In this document: positions 7,733 to 15,494 of the stretch, one piece after another
How positions within the stretch are numbered: the stretch's first letter is position 1
Layout of the letters: every line of letters starts with the position of its first letter
NCBI GenBank assembly: GCA_902790405.1
Contig: CADARW010000005.1
Coordinates: 1 to 34,461, forward strand
Length of the DNA: 34,461 bases
Direction: 5' to 3'
Source of the DNA: an uncultured Bacteroidia bacterium
Lineage (GTDB): Bacteria > Bacteroidota > Bacteroidia > Bacteroidales > ML635J-15
Translations under genes and position numbers: made by a program
The notes under the pieces: generated by a model
Told to the model about the DNA's origin: nothing
The model's input: only the letters and a program-made list of their open reading frames with translations
Databases searched by the model: none

Positions 7733-8878
7733 ATGAATAATATTAGAAAATATATCTTTCCGTTGACAGTAACTTGTATGTTGTTATTGTTAATGAGTGG
7801 ATGTAAGAAGCATGAAACATTCACTGTAACATTTGATGCAAACGGTGGAACTGGCACAATGGAAGCACAGACTTTCACCGAGGGCGAGGCGCAAGCACTT
7901 TCACGCAATGCGTTTACATACGATGGCTACACATTTAGCGGTTGGAATACCGTACAGGGAGGTAGCGGAGCAAGTTACACCGATGGGCAGACAATAACCG
8001 CAACAGCAGATATGACCTTGTATGCGCAGTGGGAAAGAAACACAGCAATCGTTACTTTCAATGCTAATGGTGGTACTGGCGAAATGACACCACAGACATT
8101 TACAATAGGTGTAGCACAAGCTTTGTCTACCAATTCGTTTACACGAGAAAATTGTATCTTTTTAGGTTGGAATACTGTTCAAGATGGTTCTGGAGCAACC
8201 TATTCGGAAATGCAAGAAATAACCATAGAAGAAAACATTACTCTGTATGCACAATGGATGATTCCTACAGGTCAGCAGGGTGGACATTATTATGTAGATC
8301 TCGGTTTGCCTTCGGGTACACTTTGGGCAACATGCAATGTAGGTGCAGTAAATCCTACAGACTATGGAGATTATTTTGCGTGGGGAGAAACCGCCATAAA
8401 GGAAAAATACGATTGGACTACATATAGATATTGTAATGGTGATAGAAGATTTCTTACCAAGTATTGCAACAATGGAAGTTATGGTTATAATGGTTTTACT
8501 GACGAGCTTACAACACTCGAAGCAAGTGATGATGTTGCAACAGTAAATTGGGGTGTTGACTGGAGGATGCCGAAATGCAACGAACTGGAAGAACTGAATG
8601 ACTACTGTACTGTAATATGGACAACACAGAATGGTGTAAACGGACGAATGTTTACTGGACCTAATGGCAACTCAATCTTCCTGCCTGCCGCTGGCATCCG
8701 TAGTTCTGTCAGTCTCAGCAATGTTGGTGTTCGTGCTTACTACTGGTCGAGTTCGCTATATGTTGACGAACCTTGCCAAGCGAAGTATCTTAACTTCATT
8801 TCGCCCAAATGCGAAGTGGGGCAGCTTAACCGTTTCATAGGTTTTTCTGTGCGTCCTGTATTAATTGAAAATAATTAG
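7733..8878 (+). CDS. Lipoprotein with two InlB B-repeats and a FISUMP domain
   Basis: I chose the ATG at 7733 (381 aa) over a TTG two codons upstream because it gives a clean signal peptide ending LLMSGC, with Cys24 as the lipidated residue. Residues about 30-100 and 105-175 are two copies of the InlB B-repeat/Listeria-Bacteroides repeat: VTFDANGGTGTM...GWNTVQGGSGASYTDGQ...LYAQW, and VTFNANGGTGEM...GWNTVQDGSGATYSE...LYAQW. Residues about 186-378 are a Fibrobacter succinogenes major paralogous (FISUMP) domain: DLGLPSGTLWATCNVGA, YGDYFAWGET, WRMPKCNELEEL, YYWSSS, GFSVRPV. Such proteins are surface lipoproteins of unknown ligand. It splits a glycogen gene cluster of cytoplasmic enzymes and looks A+T-richer than they do, so I infer it was inserted there. 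Function unknown. Confidence 0.85.
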   Translation: MNNIRKYIFPLTVTCMLLLLMSGCKKHETFTVTFDANGGTGTMEAQTFTEGEAQALSRNAFTYDGYTFSGWNTVQGGSGASYTDGQTITATADMTLYAQWERNTAIVTFNANGGTGEMTPQTFTIGVAQALSTNSFTRENCIFLGWNTVQDGSGATYSEMQEITIEENITLYAQWMIPTGQQGGHYYVDLGLPSGTLWATCNVGAVNPTDYGDYFAWGETAIKEKYDWTTYRYCNGDRRFLTKYCNNGSYGYNGFTDELTTLEASDDVATVNWGVDWRMPKCNELEELNDYCTVIWTTQNGVNGRMFTGPNGNSIFLPAAGIRSSVSLSNVGVRAYYWSSSLYVDEPCQAKYLNFISPKCEVGQLNRFIGFSVRPVLIENN

Positions 8879-8918
8879 AATTAAGAATATAATTGATTAA
8901 GTAAAAAAATATACGCCA

Positions 8919-10199
8919 ATGAAAGTTTTGATGTTCGGATGGGAGTTTCCCCCACATATTACGGGTGGTCTTGGAACAGCCTGCTATGGCTTGACCAAGG
9001 GTCTTTCGCATTTCGGCACCGAGATAATTTTCGTGGTGCCGAAGGCTTACGGCGACGAGGATCAGAACTATGTGTCGATACGCAATGCTAGCGATGCTGT
9101 AATTACCGAAAAGGATGTCAAGGAAACCAAGGTGTGGAAGAATTTCCGCTACATCGAGGTCGGTTCGCGCCTTGTGCCTTACATGGATCCCGAGGATTTT
9201 GCAAGGATGTACGAATCTAACATTCCTGGGGTTAAGATTTCCGAGAGTTTCCTCAATACCAAATATACATTCTCCGGTTCTTACGGTCCAAACCTGTACG
9301 ATGAGGTTTCGCGTTATGCCCTGATTGCCGGACACATAGCGGCACATAACGATTTTGATGTCATTCACGCGCACGACTGGCTGACATATTTTGCCGGCGT
9401 TGCTGCAAAGAAGGTTTCGGGAAAGCCCTTGGTGGTGCATATCCACGCTACCGAATTCGACCGCAGTGGCGAGCACGTCAACCAGCACGTTTACGACATC
9501 GAGCGCGCAGGCATGGAGGCTGCCGACAGGGTTATTGCTGTCAGCAACCTGACAAGGAATATCGTCATCAACCGCTACGGCATTAGTCCCGACAAGGTTG
9601 TGACCGTACATAATTCGGTGGAGCCAATGTCGTTGCCCGAATTTACCTTGCACAAGGGCTTCCGCGAGAAGGTCGTGACTTTCCTTGGCCGTGTTACCTT
9701 CCAGAAAGGTCCCGACTATTTCATCGAGGCGGCAAAAAAGGTCATCGACCGCGACCCTAATGTGCGCTTTGTGATGGCTGGCAGTGGCGATATGCTCAAC
9801 AAGATGGTGCGCCGTGTGGCTCAGCTGGGAATTGCGACCAAGTTCCATTTCGCAGGTTTCCTTAAGGGCAACGAGGTATACGAAATGTTTGGCATGAGCG
9901 ATGTGTATGTGATGCCGTCGGTGAGCGAACCTTTTGGAATTTCACCGCTTGAGGCAATGATGTCCGATGTGCCGGTAATCATTTCAAAGCAATCGGGTGT
10001 GGCAGAGGTGCTTAAGCACGCCATCAAGGTCGATTTCTGGGATGTGGACGAACTGGCGGATTCCATTTACGGAATGTTGCACTACGATGCGTTGTCGCAG
10101 ATGTTCAAGAAATACGGCAAGCAGGAGGTAGAAAATTTAAGGTGGGAAAATTCGGCTTATTATGTTAACGAGGTTTATAAAAGTGTTTGTGGATATTAA
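8919..10199 (+). CDS. GT-B glycosyltransferase, glycogen synthase-like (GT4/GT5 type)
   Basis: 426 aa with the two-domain GT-B layout. The N-terminal domain begins MKVLMFGWEFPPHITGGLG, whose glycine-rich loop (residues 16-19) resembles the KxGGL motif of glycogen/starch synthases, and it contains HAHDWLTYFAG (150-160). The C-terminal nucleotide-sugar domain has FLGRVTFQKGPDYFIEA (255-271), FAGFLKGNEVYEMF and the EX7E catalytic motif EPFGISPLE (Glu337 and Glu345). It most likely extends alpha-glucan with ADP- or UDP-glucose; donor and product are inferred from the debranching enzyme and GH57 neighbours. The GH57 gene follows by 10 bp. Its spacing from the upstream FISUMP gene (40 bp) would allow separate expression, but I see no clear -7 box there. 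Confidence 0.88.
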   Translation: MKVLMFGWEFPPHITGGLGTACYGLTKGLSHFGTEIIFVVPKAYGDEDQNYVSIRNASDAVITEKDVKETKVWKNFRYIEVGSRLVPYMDPEDFARMYESNIPGVKISESFLNTKYTFSGSYGPNLYDEVSRYALIAGHIAAHNDFDVIHAHDWLTYFAGVAAKKVSGKPLVVHIHATEFDRSGEHVNQHVYDIERAGMEAADRVIAVSNLTRNIVINRYGISPDKVVTVHNSVEPMSLPEFTLHKGFREKVVTFLGRVTFQKGPDYFIEAAKKVIDRDPNVRFVMAGSGDMLNKMVRRVAQLGIATKFHFAGFLKGNEVYEMFGMSDVYVMPSVSEPFGISPLEAMMSDVPVIISKQSGVAEVLKHAIKVDFWDVDELADSIYGMLHYDALSQMFKKYGKQEVENLRWENSAYYVNEVYKSVCGY

Positions 10200-10209
10200 A
10201 AAATAAGAT

Positions 10210-11391
10210 ATGCGTTCAATTTGTTTCTATTTTCAAGTACATCAGCCATTTAGGTTGAAAAAATATAGGTTCTTCGACATTGGCAACGACCATAGCTACT
10301 ACAACGACTACGAGAACCGCACCATTATGCGCAAGGTGGCCGAAAAGTGCTATTTGCCTGCCAACCAGTTGTTTTTGGACTTGGTAAACGAGTACGGTGA
10401 CAACTTCAAGATTGCATATTCGCTTTCGGGTACGGTAATCGACCAGTTCGAGTTGTATGCTCCAGATGTGCTCGAAAGTTTTCAGAAACTTTTCGCCACG
10501 GGCAGGGTAGAACTTCTTGATGAGACCTATTCGCACTCGTTGTCGGCGTTGCGTCCCGAGGATGTGTTCGACTATCAGGTGAACCGTCATAGAAGGAAAG
10601 TAAAGGAACTTTTCGGCTTGCAGCCAAAGATTTTCCGCAACACCGAGCTCATTTATTCCGACGAAATAGGCGAGAAGGTGGCAAAACTCGGCTACGAGGG
10701 AATGCTTACCGAAGGCGCACGTCACATTATGGGATGGAAGAGTCCGAACTATCTGTACTGCAATGCGATAAATCCAAAGTTGAAACTTTTGCTTAAGAAC
10801 TTCAAGTTGTCGGACGACATTGCATTCCGTTTCTCGAATCAGGCTTGGGACGAATATCCGCTTACTGCCGAAAAGTATGTTTCGTGGCTCAATGCCATCG
10901 ACCCGAACGAGGAGGTAATCAACCTGTTTATGGACTATGAGACCTTTGGCGAGCATCAGTGGAAGGAAACGGGAATCTTTGATTTTATGCGTGCATTGCC
11001 CGAAAAGGTTTTCAAGTATTCCGACTACCAGTTCCATACACCGAGTGAGGTAGTTGCAAAATACAATCCGGTTGGTAAGTTGAATGTGCCGTATCCGATT
11101 TCGTGGGCTGATGAGGAACGCGACCTTACCGCATGGCTTGGAAATGAATTGCAGAACGAAGCTTTCGAGAACTTGTATAAGTTGTTTGAACGTGTAAAGG
11201 AACTCGATGATCCTGAGTTGTGGCGTGATTGGCTCTATCTGCAGACCAGCGACCATTTCTACTACATGTGTACCAAGTGGTTCTCCGATGGCGATGTCCA
11301 CAAGTATTTCAATCCCTACGATTCGCCCTACGAGGCATTTATCAACTACATGAACATTTTGAGCGATTTCAGGATAAGGTTGGGATTGTAA
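10210..11391 (+). CDS. Glycoside hydrolase family 57 (alpha-amylase/branching-type)
   Basis: 393 aa, cytoplasmic (no signal peptide). GH57 blocks are visible in order: FQVHQPFRLKK (His11), GRVELLDETYSHSLS (about 99-111), FRNTELIYSD with the likely nucleophile Glu146, and NLFMDYETFGEHQW with the likely acid/base Asp242. The protein is shorter than the about 500-700-aa branching enzymes and resembles the compact GH57 enzymes found beside a glycosyltransferase and a debranching enzyme in Bacteroidota. It may be an alpha-amylase or a 4-alpha-glucanotransferase; sequence alone does not decide. It is the last gene of the cluster, and a strong terminator follows 20 bp after the stop. Confidence 0.9.
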   Translation: MRSICFYFQVHQPFRLKKYRFFDIGNDHSYYNDYENRTIMRKVAEKCYLPANQLFLDLVNEYGDNFKIAYSLSGTVIDQFELYAPDVLESFQKLFATGRVELLDETYSHSLSALRPEDVFDYQVNRHRRKVKELFGLQPKIFRNTELIYSDEIGEKVAKLGYEGMLTEGARHIMGWKSPNYLYCNAINPKLKLLLKNFKLSDDIAFRFSNQAWDEYPLTAEKYVSWLNAIDPNEEVINLFMDYETFGEHQWKETGIFDFMRALPEKVFKYSDYQFHTPSEVVAKYNPVGKLNVPYPISWADEERDLTAWLGNELQNEAFENLYKLFERVKELDDPELWRDWLYLQTSDHFYYMCTKWFSDGDVHKYFNPYDSPYEAFINYMNILSDFRIRLGL

Positions 11392-11410
11392 AGGATTATA
11401 AAGGAAATAG

Positions 11411-11448
11411 AAAAGGACTACCAAAAAAATTTTTGGCAGTCCTTTTTT
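11411..11448 (+). terminator. Rho-independent terminator of the glycogen cluster
   Basis: A 17-bp stem with a single A-C mismatch (AAAAGGACTACCAAAAA paired with TTTTTGGCAGTCCTTTT) closes on a tiny loop and runs into a T-tract (TCCTTTTTT). It is strong in the plus direction and could also act on the minus strand because of its A-rich left arm. Confidence 0.85.
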
Positions 11449-11457
11449 ATGATTAAT

Positions 11458-11721
11458 CTATCTCATCATTCTTTCCAATTCTTCTTTCCAGCGTTCCCAG
11501 TGTGGCATTTCCTTGGATAAGAGTGCATAAAATTCCTTTGTGTGATTTCTGTGTATCAAGTGGCACAATTCGTGGGTGATCACATATTCGATGCAAGATG
11601 CATGGTGAATATTTATCTCAAGGAGGAAAAATATTTTAGGGAGAATAGAGACAGAAGAAGAAAAATTTTTATATTTGCCGATTGTATGACACGAAATAAG
11701 GGAAGACGGAGGGGGTGACAT
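11458..11721 (-). pseudogene. C-terminal fragment of a DUF45/YgjP-type zinc metallopeptidase
   Basis: Only about 87 codons are open, whereas this family (M48-like, also called YgjP or DUF45) is about 220-240 aa. The last 45 or so residues are typical: CIEYVITHELCHLIHRNHT followed by KEFYALLSKEMPHWERWKEEL, containing the zinc motif HELCH and a third His ligand (HRNHT). The first 25 or so residues (MSPPPSSLISCHTIGKYKN) have no family character and overlap the putative promoter of the next gene on the other strand, so the gene has lost its N-terminal two thirds. Homology appears to end near 11640. It sits at the left edge of an accessory region and is best read as deletion scar rather than a working gene. 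Confidence 0.7.
11670..11677 (+). promoter_or_regulatory. -7 element upstream of the WbuC cupin gene
   Basis: TATATTTG matches TAnnTTTG perfectly. The expected start is near 11684, with the ATG at 11746. No TTTG is seen at the right distance upstream. Confidence 0.45.
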
Positions 11722-11745
11722 ATTTTCATGTCATAAGAAGTTATT

Positions 11746-12147
11746 ATGGTGATAGATAATAAAATACTTGACAACTTGACTGCTCAGGCCAAGGCATCGC
11801 CTCGGCTGCGGATGAATCTGAACTTTCATCAGAGTCTGGAGGAAAAGTGCCACCGTTTTCTGAATGCTGTGGAACCGGGTGCCAACATCCCCATTCATCG
11901 CCATCTGGAGAAAGAGGAGTCATTTGTTGTGTTGCGTGGCAGGATACGTGTCATCACCTACAACGACGACGGCACCATTATCGACGACATGGTCCTTAAC
12001 CCATCGGAAGGCCGCTACGGCGTGAATGTAGGAAAGAACGTATGGCACACCGTGGAAGCCTTGGAGCGGGGTTCCGTCATCTTCGAGTGCAAGGAAGGCC
12101 CGTTTGTGGAGCATGAGGAGGAAGGGATTTTGATAGTTGACAATTGA
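11746..12147 (+). CDS. wbuC: WbuC-family cupin-fold metalloprotein
   Basis: 133 aa. The order of motifs fits the WbuC cupin family: SPRLRMNLNFHQSLEEKCHR near the N-terminus, NAVEPGANIPIHRHLEKEES with the metal ligands His51 and His53 plus a following Glu, and NVWHTVEALERGSVIFECK with a third His. WbuC-type proteins are often found in lipopolysaccharide or O-antigen gene sets, and their exact reaction is not established. No polysaccharide genes surround it here. The last codons (IVDN and the stop) lie inside a 14-bp-period direct repeat, so the C-terminus may have been altered by repeat insertion. It precedes the four-gene cassette by 95 bp. Confidence 0.75.
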   Translation: MVIDNKILDNLTAQAKASPRLRMNLNFHQSLEEKCHRFLNAVEPGANIPIHRHLEKEESFVVLRGRIRVITYNDDGTIIDDMVLNPSEGRYGVNVGKNVWHTVEALERGSVIFECKEGPFVEHEEEGILIVDN

Positions 12148-12156
12148 TAGTTGACA
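12130..12156. repeat. Two copies of a 13-bp repeat with 14-bp period (TTGATAGTTGACA)
   Basis: Copies at 12130-12142 and 12144-12156 are identical. The first covers the last codons and stop of the WbuC gene. The reverse complement belongs to the same family as the repeat at 21487-21512. Confidence 0.75.
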
Positions 12157-12242
12157 GTTATGAAGGATTTGAAAGTGGGGGGGATTGTAGGTGTTTGTTT
12201 GGGCCGAGGTGGTGAAATCAATAAATAAAAAAGATAATAATT

Positions 12243-13151
12243 ATGGCAGCTATTCCAAATTTAACATTTAAACTAGAGTCTTCATTGGCTAAGATTTTTA
12301 AGAAAGAAATAGAAGACCTCGGTTTTGATGTGTCATCCTTGGCCAAAGACGAGGATGTATTAAAAGCTTATTGCTCATATTCTTATCGTCTTCTTGAGAA
12401 TCGACCAAGAACAATACATAAGGCAGACACTTTCGTTTGCCCAGACGAGGTTAAGGTGGGGTTGACATGGCTGGAATCAAAATTGACGAAAGGTGAAAGT
12501 GTGAATCCTCATTTGAATTGTGCAACAAAGAAAGACAAGCTGGATGGTCTGCTATACGACTGGGGTATACATCATCTCCATTTGGGCGAGAAATTTTCTT
12601 CTCCTGGTTTTGTTGAACGTTCAGGCCCTGTGCTTTTTGCTATGTTTCGTCAGGATGATGTTTTTTTTATTGACATTCGAGACCATGAGGGTTGGTCTGA
12701 CAAATCTCTTCTTGAAATAGTGAATCGTAATTGGCCGGAACTGATTGAACGATATTGGTTAAAAGGGGTGAGGCCAGAAGCATCGTTGTCGGCAAATGAT
12801 TTAACAGCTACGAGAAAAGGTGGCATAAATACCATTGTTGAACTCTCTGATGGGAAGGTGTTAGTATCAATAGGAGGAGGGATAACAACGGCAAAAACAA
12901 GTTTGGCGGCCATGGATAGTTATGTTGAACTGAAAAGAGCGTTGTATGATGTGGAAAAAGAAATCCGCTCCTGCGGCAGTAAACTGGCCACTCATGTTAG
13001 CCCGAAGGATCACCCGTTCCGGGATAAGACCAGTTTTGTGTTTGTCTGTAAGAGAGTTGGTGATGAAATCAGCTTCTACGATGTTGTGAATAACAACTAT
13101 TGGCAGAGCTGTTGGAAAGTGAAAACATTGAAAGAACGTTACGGCATTTGA
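12243..13151 (+). CDS. Cassette gene A: unrecognised protein with a His-rich core (HHLH)
   Basis: 302 aa, no signal peptide or membrane segment, so cytoplasmic. I do not recognise a named family with certainty. Residues about 98-168 look like a conserved core: DWGIHHLHLGEKF (Trp107, His110, His111, His113), then FVERSGPVLFAMF (Arg126), FFIDIRDHEGW (His148) and EIVNRNWPE. Clustered His and Arg on alternating strands would suit a small RNase fold of the RelE/barnase/EndoU kind, but this is speculation. The C-terminal third (GGINTIVELSDGKVLVSIGGGITTAK...) has beta character and no known motif. It is first of four nearly contiguous genes with A+T-rich codon use; the next gene starts 7 bp after its stop. 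No clear TAnnTTTG box is visible upstream. Confidence 0.7.
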   Translation: MAAIPNLTFKLESSLAKIFKKEIEDLGFDVSSLAKDEDVLKAYCSYSYRLLENRPRTIHKADTFVCPDEVKVGLTWLESKLTKGESVNPHLNCATKKDKLDGLLYDWGIHHLHLGEKFSSPGFVERSGPVLFAMFRQDDVFFIDIRDHEGWSDKSLLEIVNRNWPELIERYWLKGVRPEASLSANDLTATRKGGINTIVELSDGKVLVSIGGGITTAKTSLAAMDSYVELKRALYDVEKEIRSCGSKLATHVSPKDHPFRDKTSFVFVCKRVGDEISFYDVVNNNYWQSCWKVKTLKERYGI

Positions 13152-13158
13152 TATTGAT

Positions 13159-14157
13159 ATGAATAATGAGGATCAAAATAAAAGAGAGTGGCAATGGACA
13201 GGGAAACGTATTGAATACAACAATACGTGGCCTGATTGTGGTATGTGGCACGGCGACATCCAAATTGAATTTGATAATTGGTTGAAACAGCAGTGCCTTT
13301 CTCAGTTTTTTGAGGTAGTTAAGCTTTCCGATTCAGCCCAACAGGTGTTGTACGATAATGCCAAGCTGAATAAACTGTTCTCAGGAATACTGGATATTTA
13401 CGATGAGTTGCCATATCGGCCCGATGAGGCTTTTGATATAGCGTGGCGGTCGTTGGAAATATTCATGAACCATCATAGGAATATAGCATGGCAGGCAGAT
13501 GGTGACAGAACCGCTCCACATCTTATTATGAGAACAGTGAAAGACTTGATAATGCCTTTAGCCAATAAAGAGAAGAGTGTTGAGGATGTTTTTGAGGGTT
13601 ATTTGTGTAATATACCTCTTTCAGTCCTCGTTTTTACAATTCTTCGTTGTTATATTATTCACGATTTGTCAATTAATACTCAAATCAAAAAGGTTTCAGA
13701 GAGAGCTGAAGACGTTTTGACAAAGGATTTGTACGATGATATAAAGATACAATACAAACTAGAACAGGATGTCAAGCCCGCTGTTGAAGTGTTGAGAAAC
13801 GCTGCATTATTACTTCAACTCATTCTGAAAGGCAGAGAAGTGACAGTTAACAAGCACAAGTACCAATTAGGATTAGAAAAAAGGCTAGAATTCTTGGTAA
13901 GTTGTGTATTATACACAAGCAGATGCGAGCGTTTTCATGGTGACTACTTCTCACCATTCAAAAGTGACAGGGCCAATTTGGATACTTATGCTTTTTCTTA
14001 TTATCTATTGGCTTTCTGTTACATCTACCTTCTAACTTTGATTCATCGGCATTGTGAATTGAACAATATAGGAGAGATATGCTCTTTGGATAGTATCCTT
14101 GATGCTGCGAAAACAATGCAGGATAGAATGAAACCTTTGATAGCAAAAGGGAAATAA
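13159..14157 (+). CDS. Cassette gene B: putative HEPN-domain protein
   Basis: 332 aa, mostly predicted helix, without a signal peptide. Near the C-terminus LYTSRCERFHGDYFSPF contains Arg255-x4-His260 followed by Gly, the R-x4-6-H-G active-site pattern of HEPN ribonucleases. After a stretch with Asp it is followed by a long hydrophobic helix (YAFSYYLLAFCYIYLLTLI), which matches the usual last HEPN helix. The N-terminal half (DEAFDIAWRSLEIFMNHHRN, IPLSVLVFTILRCYIIHDL) is also helical but has no motif I can name. HEPN proteins are frequent in toxin-antitoxin, abortive-infection and CRISPR-associated RNases. The gene lies 7 bp after gene A and 52 bp before gene C. The HEPN call rests on this motif and the helical context only. 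Confidence 0.7.
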   Translation: MNNEDQNKREWQWTGKRIEYNNTWPDCGMWHGDIQIEFDNWLKQQCLSQFFEVVKLSDSAQQVLYDNAKLNKLFSGILDIYDELPYRPDEAFDIAWRSLEIFMNHHRNIAWQADGDRTAPHLIMRTVKDLIMPLANKEKSVEDVFEGYLCNIPLSVLVFTILRCYIIHDLSINTQIKKVSERAEDVLTKDLYDDIKIQYKLEQDVKPAVEVLRNAALLLQLILKGREVTVNKHKYQLGLEKRLEFLVSCVLYTSRCERFHGDYFSPFKSDRANLDTYAFSYYLLAFCYIYLLTLIHRHCELNNIGEICSLDSILDAAKTMQDRMKPLIAKGK

Positions 14158-14209
14158 AGATGATTATCACCGTGTGAATAGCAATGGATAAGTACTCTAT
14201 TAACAAAAA

Positions 14210-15490
14210 ATGCCTAATATGGTACAAAGAGGTTATGTGAGATGCCCTATATGTGATAAGATTTACCAATTAAAGATACAGATGGATCAGAATGTTGGTA
14301 TCTTTGAGTGGCCAATAAGCTTTGAATGTATAGAATGTGGTGAAATTCTCACCTACAAATACAGTAACAAAGGAATTTGGCCTAAAGATATCGACTATAA
14401 GCCCAATGTGGACGATGATCCAGTTACAACCATTGGTTATTCTTCATCTTTGCCGATTACTGATGAGGTATATATGAAGGATTTGAGTTATGCTGAATCT
14501 ATTGCCTTCTTTTCGTTGTTTATTAATCTGCAACGGGGCTTTTTCACATCTGAGGAAATAAATGCATTTGACGCTTTTTTAAAACAGATGCAGGTGAATT
14601 TGCTTCCTTACCGGAGTGTATTGAAAGAGTTGCTACCCTTTTTGAAAAAAGGTAATTTAGCCGCTTTTAGTAAGAAAATGGCTTTGTATTTTGATGAAAA
14701 AGAATATAAACCCATAGATTCTCATCAGTTAATGTTCGATGCATACTTTGAGTTGATAGAGATGAGTTATATCAATCTTGCCCCCCAAGGGTATGTAAAT
14801 AGAATTGGGAAGCCTATATACCTACCTCTGCTTGATTATGTTGAAAAAACATCAGTGGAGGAGGTGCGTTCAATAAAGGATGCCCTTGATGAAAATGGTA
14901 AAATCTCAGTTTGGTATAAAGAAGAAGCTTTCCCATATATATCAGAGCTTTTGACAAATATACAAAAACTGATACCAGCTATGATTTATGCCAGTGCGGG
15001 AGTGGGGATGACGCAACATAGAGGAGACTTGAAGATTGTGACGGTCTCATGTAATGATGCAACTACTTATTATAAAGACGGTTATGAGGTTTTGGCACAT
15101 GGGCTAAAAGTAATAGTTGGGCTTAATAATCTTGTGGAAAACGGTGATGTGAACATCTTCACAAACCCAATCTTGGGCGATGTGGATTCGATTGGAATGT
15201 TTGCAAAGAAATCTGGAGGAAAGATGATCGAACATCTTAATGCATACCAAACCATGTCCACATACTTTGATGGTGCGATGAACAACAAAGTGAGAAATGC
15301 TGCAAGCCACAGCGGGGGCGTGGTTTATGATACGGCAACTCAAAAGATAAAATGCCTTTATGATAAGAATGACGACACGAAAGTGTATGAAACTACATTA
15401 ATGGACATTTGCCGCCTATGCCATGTGCAATTTTTGCATATAATGGAAGCCGCTATATTGGCATATAAGATAGTTAGTAAGGCTAAATAG
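14210..15490 (+). CDS. Cassette gene C: zinc-ribbon protein with C-terminal HEPN-like motif
   Basis: 426 aa. The N-terminus is a zinc ribbon: CPIC (Cys12, Cys15) and CIEC (Cys40, Cys43), spaced 24 residues apart. The middle (about 90-350) is largely helical and unrecognised. Near the C-terminus MNNKVRNAASHSGGVVYD carries Arg362-x4-His367, then a Thr/Asp-containing strand region and a long final helix (LMDICRLCHVQFLHIMEAAI). That is the layout of a HEPN-like domain whose Arg-His pair is the RNase site. The zinc ribbon could bind nucleic acid or a partner protein. A second in-frame ATG three codons later is an alternative start. The stop is 4 bp before gene D. Probable function: RNA-targeting effector or sensor (inference). 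Confidence 0.7.
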   Translation: MPNMVQRGYVRCPICDKIYQLKIQMDQNVGIFEWPISFECIECGEILTYKYSNKGIWPKDIDYKPNVDDDPVTTIGYSSSLPITDEVYMKDLSYAESIAFFSLFINLQRGFFTSEEINAFDAFLKQMQVNLLPYRSVLKELLPFLKKGNLAAFSKKMALYFDEKEYKPIDSHQLMFDAYFELIEMSYINLAPQGYVNRIGKPIYLPLLDYVEKTSVEEVRSIKDALDENGKISVWYKEEAFPYISELLTNIQKLIPAMIYASAGVGMTQHRGDLKIVTVSCNDATTYYKDGYEVLAHGLKVIVGLNNLVENGDVNIFTNPILGDVDSIGMFAKKSGGKMIEHLNAYQTMSTYFDGAMNNKVRNAASHSGGVVYDTATQKIKCLYDKNDDTKVYETTLMDICRLCHVQFLHIMEAAILAYKIVSKAK

Positions 15491-15494
15491 TAAT

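Noticed and set aside
8835-9848. Long minus-strand frame (337 codons) opposite the glycosyltransferase gene
   Set aside because: The plus-strand glycosyltransferase has clear GT-B motifs; the opposite frame is a shadow with no family character.
10216-11424. 402-codon minus-strand frame opposite the GH57 gene
   Set aside because: It runs antisense to a gene with intact GH57 motifs and crosses the terminator region; it is a shadow.
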